Assembly (NCBI GenBank): GCA_034437575.1
Contig: DAOTTY010000136.1
Span: 1 to 56,215, forward strand
Direction: 5' to 3'
DNA from: DAOTTY01 sp034437575
GTDB taxonomy: Bacteria; Chloroflexota; Anaerolineae; Aggregatilineales; Phototrophicaceae
Length of the DNA: 56,215 nt
The notes below the pieces were generated by a model. It made no database searches and was not told the origin of the DNA. It was given only the letters and a program-made list of their open reading frames with translations. A program made the translations under genes and the position numbers. The first letter of the stretch is position 1; every line of letters starts with the position of its first letter. Shown here piece by piece: positions 49,613 to 56,215 of the stretch.

Positions 49613-51144
49613 CGGTTGATCCGTTCCCAACGGCTAAGCCACTTCCAGTTGCTGGCGTCACGCTTGGCCCGCTGCACCACCTGCCCGGCAAGCTGGCGTT
49701 GGCGATGTTCATAAAGCGTGGCAGCAATGGCAACGGTTTCCAGGTCTTTCTCGGTGGGGTCTTCTTCATACGTAGACATGCTGAAGCGTTCCTCCACGAA
49801 CTTTGTGTCGAACTTGCCCGCCTGGAAGCTCACGCTTTCCAGCAAGTTCTGGTGAAACGGGATGTTGTGCTTTAGCCCCATGATGCTGTACTCAGCCAGG
49901 GCACGACGCATCCGCAGCATGGCCTCAGAGCGGCTGTCGCCGCTGCAAATGAGCTTGGCAATCATGCTGTCATAGTGCGGCGTGATCTCGTAGCCGCTGT
50001 ACACGCCGCCATCCACACGCACGCCAGGGCCGTGTGGCGAGAGCAATGTTGTGATTGTGCCAATCGACGGGATGAAACCGTTGTAGGGGTCTTCCGCATT
50101 GATGCGACACTCAATCGCCCAGCCTTTGGGATCAAGCACGTTTTCAGTTGGCCCCATGCGCCGCCCGCGTGCGATGCGAATTTGCTCTTTCACGATGTCT
50201 ACCCCGGTGACGATTTCTGTCACGGGGTGCTCTACCTGAATCCGGGTGTTCATCTCCAAAAAGTAGAAGTTTTTGTCCTTATCCACCAGCCACTCAATCG
50301 TGCCTGCGTTGCAGTAGTTCACGGCTTCAGCCGCTTTGACAGACATATTGCCCATATGCTCGCGCAGTTCGCGGTCCATAAATGGGCTAGGGGCTTCCTC
50401 TACCAGCTTTTGGTGGCGACGCTGGATGCTGCACTCGCGTTCGCCCAGGTGAACCGTGTTGCCGTGCATATCCGCCAGTATCTGGAATTCGATGTGGCGG
50501 CCCCCGACGATGAGTTTCTCGATGTAAACCGTCCCATCACCGAAAGCGGCTTCAGCTTCACGGTGTGCGTTCTCAAGCTGCTTGGGCAAGTCCTCCGGGT
50601 TGTGAACGGCCCGCATCCCCTTGCCACCGCCCCCCGCCGACGCTTTGACCATCAGCGGGAAGCCCACCACATTGTTGGCCGCCGCGATGATTTCTTCGTT
50701 GCTCAAGCCCGGTTCCGTGCCAGGGACGATAGGCACCCCGGCTTTTTTCACCGTCTCACGGGCAGTGAGCTTGTCGCCCATTGTGCGGATGGCGTAGGGC
50801 GCGGGGCCAATGAACACAATCCCTGCATCAGCTACGGCCTGCGCGAAATCGGCATTTTCTGCCAGGAACCCATAACCGGGATGGATGGCGTCAGCGTTAG
50901 TTTGTTTGGCTGCTTTTAGAATGTTGTCGATATTCAGGTAGCTTTCACGCGGGGCAGGCGGGCCGATGTTTACGGCTTCGTCAGCATAGCGCACATGCAG
51001 CCCGCGCCGATCTGCATCGGAGTAGACGGCTACAGTGGGGATGCCCAGGTCACGACATGCCCGGATGATCCGCACAGCGATTTCGCCCCGGTTTGCAATC
51101 AGAATTTTGTGGATCTTGGTTTGTGTCAGTTGTTGATCTGCCAT
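49609..51144 (-). CDS. accC: Biotin carboxylase subunit of acyl-CoA carboxylase
   Basis: 511 residues. It carboxylates biotin using ATP and bicarbonate. The N-terminal domain begins KILIANRGEIAVRIIRACRDLG. The ATP-grasp has the Gly-rich KASAGGGGKGMR loop, and the EMNTRIQVEHPVTE motif carries catalytic residues; HIEFQILAD and the C-terminal barrel follow. There is no fused biotin domain; the separate carrier follows at once. GGAG stands 5 bases before the ATG. The extra C-terminal extension after about residue 450 is longer than in E. coli AccC and is common in acyl-CoA carboxylase alpha chains of this type. Confidence 0.96.
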   Translation of the reverse strand: MADQQLTQTKIHKILIANRGEIAVRIIRACRDLGIPTVAVYSDADRRGLHVRYADEAVNIGPPAPRESYLNIDNILKAAKQTNADAIHPGYGFLAENADFAQAVADAGIVFIGPAPYAIRTMGDKLTARETVKKAGVPIVPGTEPGLSNEEIIAAANNVVGFPLMVKASAGGGGKGMRAVHNPEDLPKQLENAHREAEAAFGDGTVYIEKLIVGGRHIEFQILADMHGNTVHLGERECSIQRRHQKLVEEAPSPFMDRELREHMGNMSVKAAEAVNYCNAGTIEWLVDKDKNFYFLEMNTRIQVEHPVTEIVTGVDIVKEQIRIARGRRMGPTENVLDPKGWAIECRINAEDPYNGFIPSIGTITTLLSPHGPGVRVDGGVYSGYEITPHYDSMIAKLICSGDSRSEAMLRMRRALAEYSIMGLKHNIPFHQNLLESVSFQAGKFDTKFVEERFSMSTYEEDPTEKDLETVAIAATLYEHRQRQLAGQVVQRAKRDASNWKWLSRWERINR

Positions 51145-51152
51145 ATTAGCTC

Positions 51153-52736
51153 CTAAAGCGGGATGTTGCCGTGCTTCTTCGGCGGGTTGCTATCCCGCTT
51201 GTTTTGCAGCACGTTGAGGCCGTTAATCAGGCGGGCACGGGTTTCACGCGGTTCAATCACATCATCAATGAAGCCGCGCCCTGCTGCAATATACGGGTTC
51301 GCAAACTTACGCCGATAGTCTGCCACCAGTTCGGCCTTGCGCTCATCTGGATTTTCAGACTGGGCCAGTTCGCGCCGGAAGATAATACTCACGGCCCCTT
51401 CTGGCCCCATCACGGCAATCTCTGCCGATGGCCAGGCCAGGTTCAGGTCACCGCGAATGTGCTTGCTGCTCATCACGCAGTAGGCACCGCCGTAGGCTTT
51501 GCGCGTCGTCACGGTGAGTTTGGGCACCGTCGCTTCACAATAGGCGTACAGCAGCTTGGCCCCGGCCATGATAATGCCGTTGTGTTCCTGTTCGGTGCCG
51601 GGCATATAACCGGGCACGTCCACAAAGGTCACAATCGGGATGTTAAACGAATCGCAGAAGCGGATAAACCGCGCCGCCTTCTCACTCGCCTGGATGTCCA
51701 GCACGCCCGCCAGCACCATTGGCTGGTTAGCGATAATCCCCACACTATGGCCCCCCAACCGTGCGAAACCCACGACGATATTCTTGGCGTATTCCTGGTG
51801 CAGTTCGTAAAAGTGGCCGTGATCTACCACCCGGTCAATCACCTCTTTGATGTCATAAGGCTTGTTCGGCTCCGGCGGCACAATCTCGTCCAGTTCGGGG
51901 TCTGCCCGCAGCGAGTCATCCATGATGGCCCCCATCTTAGGGTCTTCCAGGTTGTTTTGCGGCAGGTAGCTGAGCAACTGGCGCACCAGCAGCAGCGTCT
52001 CGGTTTCATTTTCACCAACCACATGGCACACACCACTCTTGCTGGAGTGGACTTGTGCACCGCCCAGGTCTTCAAAGCTCACATCTTCATGCGTAACCGA
52101 TTTCACCACGTCCGGGCCAGTGATAAACATGTGGCTGGTGTCTTTTACCATAAAGATGAAGTCTGTTAGGGCCGGGCTGTAAACTGCGCCGCCCGCGCAC
52201 GGCCCCATAATCACACTGATTTGCGGAATGACACCACTGGCCATGGTGTTGGCCAGGAAGATTTCTGCATAACCGGCCAGGCTTTCCACCCCTTCCTGGA
52301 TGCGGGCACCGCCGCTGTCGTTCAGGCCGATCATGGGAGCGCCTGTTTTCATGGCCATATTCATGATCTTGAGAATCTTCTCAGCATGAACTTCACTCAG
52401 GCTGCCGCCTAACACAGTAAAATCCTGGGAGTAAACGTACACCAATCGCCCGTCAACGGTGCCCCACCCGGTAATCACGCTATCACCGGGGAACTGCTTC
52501 TTGTCCATGTCGAACTCGCGGGCACGGTGCTGCACAAAGGCGTCAACCTCACGGAAGCTGCCTGGGTCTAGCAGAATGTCCAGCCGTTCACGGGCGGTAC
52601 TGCGTCCACTGTCACGGTGCTTGCGGATGCGTTCTTCACCCCCGCCCGCGTGACTTTGGGCACGGCGGCGGCGCAGTTCCTCGAATTTGTCCTGCTGGGT
52701 GGTATGTGATGGGTTTGCATGTTCATTAATAGCCAT
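51153..52736 (-). CDS. Acyl-CoA carboxylase carboxyltransferase (propionyl/methylmalonyl-CoA type beta subunit)
   Basis: 527 residues from ATG 52736 (GGAG nine bases upstream; ATG 52751 lies closer to the site and is less likely). The protein belongs to the one-chain carboxyltransferase family with two crotonase-like halves. Visible: STARERLDILLDPGSF at the start, LNDSGGARIQEGVESL and the oxyanion GPCAGGAVYSPAL, then VDVPGYMPGTEQEHNGII and RKAYGGAYCVMSSK in the C-terminal half. It moves the carboxyl group from biotin to an acyl-CoA. Propionyl-CoA is a likely substrate, but acetyl-CoA cannot be excluded. The start codon follows the stop of the preceding membrane gene by one base. Confidence 0.95.
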   Translation of the reverse strand: MAINEHANPSHTTQQDKFEELRRRRAQSHAGGGEERIRKHRDSGRSTARERLDILLDPGSFREVDAFVQHRAREFDMDKKQFPGDSVITGWGTVDGRLVYVYSQDFTVLGGSLSEVHAEKILKIMNMAMKTGAPMIGLNDSGGARIQEGVESLAGYAEIFLANTMASGVIPQISVIMGPCAGGAVYSPALTDFIFMVKDTSHMFITGPDVVKSVTHEDVSFEDLGGAQVHSSKSGVCHVVGENETETLLLVRQLLSYLPQNNLEDPKMGAIMDDSLRADPELDEIVPPEPNKPYDIKEVIDRVVDHGHFYELHQEYAKNIVVGFARLGGHSVGIIANQPMVLAGVLDIQASEKAARFIRFCDSFNIPIVTFVDVPGYMPGTEQEHNGIIMAGAKLLYAYCEATVPKLTVTTRKAYGGAYCVMSSKHIRGDLNLAWPSAEIAVMGPEGAVSIIFRRELAQSENPDERKAELVADYRRKFANPYIAAGRGFIDDVIEPRETRARLINGLNVLQNKRDSNPPKKHGNIPL

Positions 52737-52737
52737 T

Positions 52738-53157
52738 TTATTGTTCTCCATGTCTGTCCCCCCGCCGGACAGCGTGCCCAACGAGGTAAACCAGCGGAAT
52801 AATTGCGATGAGCGCGGCGGTTATCAGCCGGAACGGGAGCCGCTGCCGAGCATAGTCTGCCTGGGCAAAGGCCACAGGCAGCAGGGTTTCAATAAGCACA
52901 AACCCGATAACCCATCCCGCACTGTAGACCAGTGCGTTAGGCCGCCCCCACCATAACAAAACCCCAACTACCCCAAAGAGCAACGCCCAAAGTAATGAGA
53001 TCGACCCTAACAGTGTGACAGGGATAGCCAGTTGTGCGGCCAACGCGGGGGGCGTATTGAAGATACGAACCGCTGCGCCGATGTAGACGAGGGCAAGCAA
53101 TAGAGCAGGTAGGGCCAGCCAGCGCAGGCAGCCCAAACGGTGTCGGTCGTGTTTCAT
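52738..53157 (-). CDS. Small membrane protein of unknown function
   Basis: 139 residues from ATG 53157, chosen because an exact TATAAT (53164-53169) ends 6 bases before it; the longer frame (53226) runs through that promoter. It has four hydrophobic helices and a basic C-terminus (HAVRRGDRHGEQ). No family is recognised. It is the first gene of the transcription unit that continues with acyl-CoA carboxylase and GT39 genes: its stop is one base before the next start. Confidence 0.65.
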   Translation of the reverse strand: MKHDRHRLGCLRWLALPALLLALVYIGAAVRIFNTPPALAAQLAIPVTLLGSISLLWALLFGVVGVLLWWGRPNALVYSAGWVIGFVLIETLLPVAFAQADYARQRLPFRLITAALIAIIPLVYLVGHAVRRGDRHGEQ

Positions 53158-53163
53158 ATGGAG

Positions 53164-53169
53164 ATTATA
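53164..53169 (-). promoter_or_regulatory. -10 box giving a leaderless transcript
   Basis: On the minus strand an exact TATAAT lies 6 bases before the ATG at 53157, so transcription would begin at or very near the start codon. No Shine-Dalgarno is present. The -35 region is weak (TGGAAC about 17 bp upstream). This would drive the membrane protein and acyl-CoA carboxylase-GT39 unit. Confidence 0.5.
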
Positions 53170-53238
53170 GCTTGTGTTAATCCCGCGTTCCACGTTTGTC
53201 CAATTCATCCAAAGCAGATGGCGCAAAACGGGGCACTG

Positions 53239-54699
53239 TCACCAGATGAGGCGCTCAATAGCCGCCATATCCAGGGCGCTTTCAACATGATCGGCCAATG
53301 CATCGAAGCGGGCATCCAGTGTGAGGTTTGCAGCAGCGCCTTCGCGCCAACCCAATGAGCGCAACCAGGCCCGCCGCAGGGCTGCATTCTCGAACAGGCC
53401 GTGCAGGTAACAGCCCCACACGCGCCCACCAGCACTAATGCCCGAACTCGTCTCGGCCAACCAGGGCGTGCCCCCACTGCTCTGTCCCATGTGAATCTCG
53501 TAGCCCCGCAAGGATTCGCCCTCAAGCCCCGCCAACCAGCCCACACCCGCTGTAATGCGCTCTTGCGTCTGCTGTGTGGATTTATCTCCGCCGAACACGG
53601 TTTGCACAGGCAGTATCCCTAAACCGGAGGCAAATTCAACAGGCGATTCAACGTGATTGGGGTCTCGCACCTGCTCACCCAGCATCTGATAGCCACCGCA
53701 GATACCCACAACCGACGTGTGGGCATCTGCAAGCGCCTGAATTTTCGCTGCAAGGCCCGTTTCTTGCAGCCAGGTTAGGTCTGCAATGGTGCTTTTTGTG
53801 CCCGGAATAATGACCGCGTGCGGGTTGCCCAGGTCAGCAGCGCGGCCCACGTAGCGCACAGCCACCCCCGCTTCCGCTTGCAGCGGGTCAAAGTCATCAA
53901 AGTTGGAAATACGCGGCAGCCGAATCACCGCAAGGTCAATGGCATCAGGCTGATGTGTGTTCGGGCGCGGTTCTTCAACCGCAACCGCGTCTTCTTCGGG
54001 GATCATGTGGTTGTGCATGTAGGGGACGACACCCAGCACCGGCACCCCGCCGCGTTCTTCAATCATGCCCACGCCATCCGTGAACAGCGTCGGGTCACCC
54101 CGGAACTTGTTCACGATCAAGCCGCGCACCAGCGCCCGTTCCGCGTCGTCCAGCAGCCACAGCGTGCCCAGCAACTGCGCGAAAATCCCGCCCCGGTCGA
54201 TGTCCCCGGCCAGCAGCACCGGTGATTGAGCGTAGCGTGCCACCGCCATATTCACGATGTCGCCGCGCTTGAGGTTCAATTCAACCGGGCTGCCCGCCCC
54301 CTCAATGACGATGAGATCATGCTGCTGGCATAGCGTGTCCAGTGCTGCCGTGACATGCTGCCACAGCGTCCGCTTGCGCTCATAGTAGCTGCGGGCGCTG
54401 ACAGTCGTCCACACCTGCCCGTTGACAATCACCTGGGAGCGGGCGTCTGCTTCCGGCTTGAGCAGGACGGGGTTCATCTGCACAGTGGGGGCAACCCCGG
54501 CGGCAAGGGCCTGTGTGTACTGCGCCCGCCCAATTTCGCCGCCATCCGCGCAAACGGCGGCGTTGTTGCTCATGTTCTGCGCTTTGAACGGAGCTACGCG
54601 CAGGCCGCGCCGTGCGAAGATGCGGCACAAAGCCGTCACCAACAGGCTTTTGCCCGCCGATGACATCGTGCCCTGCACCATGAGGGTTTTAGCGCTCAC
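53239..54699 (-). CDS. cobQ: Cobyric acid synthase
   Basis: 486 residues from GTG 54699. CobQ amidates four carboxyl groups of adenosylcobyrinic acid diamide during cobalamin synthesis. The N-terminal P-loop-like ATPase domain opens MVQGTMSSAGKSLLVTALCR, has FKAQNMSNNAAV and the VIEGAGSPVELNL segment. The C-terminal glutamine amidotransferase domain has the nucleophile Cys334 in GICGGYQMLG and His433 in CYLHGLFEN. The GTG overlaps the stop of the preceding gene (GTGA). The neighbour at the right end is a CobD-like aminotransferase, so this is a piece of the cobalamin pathway. Confidence 0.96.
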   Translation of the reverse strand: MSAKTLMVQGTMSSAGKSLLVTALCRIFARRGLRVAPFKAQNMSNNAAVCADGGEIGRAQYTQALAAGVAPTVQMNPVLLKPEADARSQVIVNGQVWTTVSARSYYERKRTLWQHVTAALDTLCQQHDLIVIEGAGSPVELNLKRGDIVNMAVARYAQSPVLLAGDIDRGGIFAQLLGTLWLLDDAERALVRGLIVNKFRGDPTLFTDGVGMIEERGGVPVLGVVPYMHNHMIPEEDAVAVEEPRPNTHQPDAIDLAVIRLPRISNFDDFDPLQAEAGVAVRYVGRAADLGNPHAVIIPGTKSTIADLTWLQETGLAAKIQALADAHTSVVGICGGYQMLGEQVRDPNHVESPVEFASGLGILPVQTVFGGDKSTQQTQERITAGVGWLAGLEGESLRGYEIHMGQSSGGTPWLAETSSGISAGGRVWGCYLHGLFENAALRRAWLRSLGWREGAAANLTLDARFDALADHVESALDMAAIERLIW

Positions 54700-55385
54700 A
54701 GTACCTGCGCGAGTTCGTCGTAAAGCATCTGACGCGGCACAGCACCGCCTTCTGCCGGGGCGAACAAGACAATACCCTCACCGTCGCGCTGCACAACGAA
54801 CGAGGCACCAACTCCCAGCGTTATTGACTGCACCGAAGCAAGCGCCTGACTGCCAATGGCGTCCCTGTTGATTTCCATCAGAACGCCGCCGAGTATTTCT
54901 AACACCATCCCGATAGTGTGTCGGGTCGCGTCGTCGGTGTCATCATCCAGCCCGACCATAAGTGCGAGTTTTATATCGGTAAGCGATGCCGAAATTTCCT
55001 CAGCGCGGCGGCGCAGCGCCATCCGCGTTGGGGCAGGCGTTCCGGGTGCAACGGGCACCGCCCCGAACGACAGCGCAACTGCTGCCACGCCTGCATTTTC
55101 AATTGTGATGGCCTCTACGTCACGCAGCGCCACGTAGCTTACGTCATATTTCGGGGGGTGGGTGCAGTCTGAGGTGTGAATCAGCATATGCTGCTCGTTA
55201 CGCTCGGTGTCCAAATCCAGCAGCCAGCCGCGCATACTGCGCCCACTGCGTAGGTGAAAGACGGTGCAGGGGAGCTGAACCTGTTCACCGCTGTTGGCCT
55301 GCCTGCGCAGCACCATAAGCTGGCCCAGAACTGTTTCAATCGACCGGGCCGGGAACTTCGCCAGCGCCATTTCGTACTCGTTCAT
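54696..55385 (-). CDS. Hypothetical protein coupled to cobQ
   Basis: 229 residues with no family recognised. The N-terminal part (about 1-100) is beta-rich with TVFHLRSGRSMRGWLLDLDTER; the middle has a charged helix (TRMALRRRAEEISASLTDIKLA); the C-terminal part (about 150-229) has alternating strands ASVQSITLGVGASFVVQRDGEG. It looks soluble and cytoplasmic. Its start overlaps the stop of the preceding gene by four bases and its stop overlaps cobQ (GTGA), so the three genes are translated together. Whether it functions in cobalamin metabolism is unknown. Confidence 0.7.
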   Translation of the reverse strand: MNEYEMALAKFPARSIETVLGQLMVLRRQANSGEQVQLPCTVFHLRSGRSMRGWLLDLDTERNEQHMLIHTSDCTHPPKYDVSYVALRDVEAITIENAGVAAVALSFGAVPVAPGTPAPTRMALRRRAEEISASLTDIKLALMVGLDDDTDDATRHTIGMVLEILGGVLMEINRDAIGSQALASVQSITLGVGASFVVQRDGEGIVLFAPAEGGAVPRQMLYDELAQVL

Positions 55386-55774
55386 AGATTATTTTCGAGG
55401 TATTCCTGTACTTCGTTGCTGGAGATACGCCCATCCCAATTCTCGTTGCCCAAAGCTGCCTGTAAGCGGAACGCGCCATCCTCGACGCTGATGGCCTTCT
55501 CGCCCACATCCTGTACATTCACGATGACCACGCGCTTTACAGCCTCAGCCACGGCCTGCTTGCCCACACTGTCCCGCGTGACGGCCTCAATCCCATTCCA
55601 CACCTGGTTCATGAACCCATCCAGGCCGTACAGGGCCTCAATATCTTCCTCGAATGTTGTCCAATCCACATCAAAGTGAGCGTCCGTGCCCAAACGCTCC
55701 TGCAACTGTTGGTTATAGCCCGGTACATTCTCTTCTTGAATTCGTGCAATGTGTTGCTTTTCCTTCAGGCCCAT
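55382..55774 (-). CDS. Hypothetical small acidic protein
   Basis: 130 residues from ATG 55774, with GAGGAG seven to eight bases upstream; the longest frame begins 14 codons earlier. It is helical and acidic, with the central segment FDVDWTTFEEDIEALYGLDGFMNQVWNGIEAV and a C-terminus NWDGRISSNEVQEYLENNL, quoted here only as a motif of alternating helices. No family is recognised. It overlaps the next gene by four bases (ATGA) and may be part of the cob unit. The 84-bp gap to the aminotransferase gene upstream carries no clear promoter. Confidence 0.65.
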   Translation of the reverse strand: MGLKEKQHIARIQEENVPGYNQQLQERLGTDAHFDVDWTTFEEDIEALYGLDGFMNQVWNGIEAVTRDSVGKQAVAEAVKRVVIVNVQDVGEKAISVEDGAFRLQAALGNENWDGRISSNEVQEYLENNL

Positions 55775-55858
55775 CTCAACACTCCTCATGTTCACTGAAT
55801 GGCAAAGATAAGACACTCATCATTTTAGCATCAAATTACTGTGGGTTGCCCCACAAAA

Positions 55859-56215
55859 TTACGCTTCACGTTGCACTGCTCGCACGGCTTGCAACAGTCG
55901 GGCGTTTTCGCCTGGGGTGCGTGTGGCAATGCGGATGCACTCTGGCAGGCCAAACGACGTGCAATCCCGCACCATAACTTTGTGGCGCAGTAGTGCTGCC
56001 CGGAACGCCGCCCCATCGCCCACATTGACGAGAAAGTAATTCACAGCAGACGGCTGCACGTCGAATCCCAGCGCCACCAAATCGCGGCGTAGCTGTGCCG
56101 TCGCCGCCCGCAGCCGCGCCAGCGATGCCTCAACCACGTCATCAGCATCTAGTGCGGCTAACCCCGCCGCCTGGGCCAGCGCATTGACGTTCCAGGCCGG
56201 GCGGGTGGCCGCCAC
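55859..56215 (-). CDS. CobD/HisC-like aminotransferase, C-terminal part (gene enters from the right edge)
   Basis: Only 118 codons are in the window. The wording RPAWNVNALAQAAGLAAL and the ending VRDCTSFGLPECIRIATRTPGENARLL are those of the class I/II PLP enzymes histidinol-phosphate aminotransferase and threonine-phosphate decarboxylase (CobD); the Arg in IRIATRTP is the substrate-carboxylate Arg. The catalytic Lys lies outside the window. Because cobQ follows, CobD (making aminopropanol phosphate for cobalamin) is favoured, but HisC cannot be ruled out. Confidence 0.8.
   Translation of the reverse strand: MAATRPAWNVNALAQAAGLAALDADDVVEASLARLRAATAQLRRDLVALGFDVQPSAVNYFLVNVGDGAAFRAALLRHKVMVRDCTSFGLPECIRIATRTPGENARLLQAVRAVQREA

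Noticed and set aside
49975..50919. 314-codon plus-strand frame opposite accC
   Set aside because: Same reason: antisense of a conserved biotin carboxylase, no motif.
51171..52169. 332-codon plus-strand frame opposite the carboxyltransferase gene
   Set aside because: His-rich translation typical of an antisense frame; the opposite strand codes a well-conserved enzyme.
53239..56215. Cobalamin riboswitch near cobQ
   Set aside because: I looked for a B12-box-like sequence between and before these genes; the genes overlap and the only gap (55775-55858) shows nothing of that kind.

Overview
The window looks like chromosome of a free-living bacterium, most likely a member of the phylum Chloroflexota (Anaerolineae-like). 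This is inferred from the mix seen: G+C-rich codon use, glycosyltransferase-39 membrane proteins with a C-terminal beta domain, large kinase-STAND-TPR regulators, an effector-associated-domain adaptor, and a one-piece pyruvate:ferredoxin oxidoreductase. No rRNA or other decisive taxonomic marker is present, so the assignment is an inference.

Layout. Positions 1-8126 (minus strand) hold the N-terminal part of a Clp-type AAA+ chaperone, a secreted GH3 hexosaminidase-like enzyme, a secreted esterase-CapA fusion, an orphan response regulator and tilS. Positions 8233-19182 (plus) form a long cell-shape and division block: mreB-mreC-mreD-mrdA, an unknown polytopic membrane protein, minC-minD-minE, rodA and gltX, followed by tRNA-Gln(CUG) with its own promoter and terminator. 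Positions 19695-23455 carry a HEAT-repeat protein, greA, a flavin-reductase-like protein and two poorly known proteins.

Positions 23456-30400 are accessory in character. They contain a 112-bp MITE-like element with an 8-bp duplication, an ArsR/phosphatase fusion, an effector-associated-domain/zinc-ribbon adaptor, an SGNH hydrolase, an AT-rich gene coding a CBS-HEPN-DUF7662-DUF4268 protein, and a two-gene unit of a TRPM-type SLOG nucleotide-sensor protein plus a membrane TPR protein. This is the best candidate for an undescribed conflict or nucleotide-signalling system.

Positions 30532-38741 return to housekeeping: mutY, an NAD-dependent epimerase, a DUF456 protein, and nifJ with a dihydroorotate-dehydrogenase-like partner. 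Positions 38819-43839 (minus) carry a large Ser/Thr kinase-STAND-TPR protein, a small LOG-like ORF, a DUF218 protein and a GvpU-like protein. Positions 43911-53157 (minus) form a tightly overlapping unit: membrane protein, acyl-CoA carboxylase (carboxyltransferase, biotin carboxylase, biotin carrier) and three GT39-type membrane glycosyltransferases. The right end holds cobyric acid synthase, two unknown overlapping genes and the C-terminal part of a CobD/HisC-like aminotransferase.

Many start sites were moved from the longest reading frame to an internal ATG or GTG preceded by a clear Shine-Dalgarno sequence; those choices are explained in each entry. All similarities are from motif recognition by eye, not from database searches.
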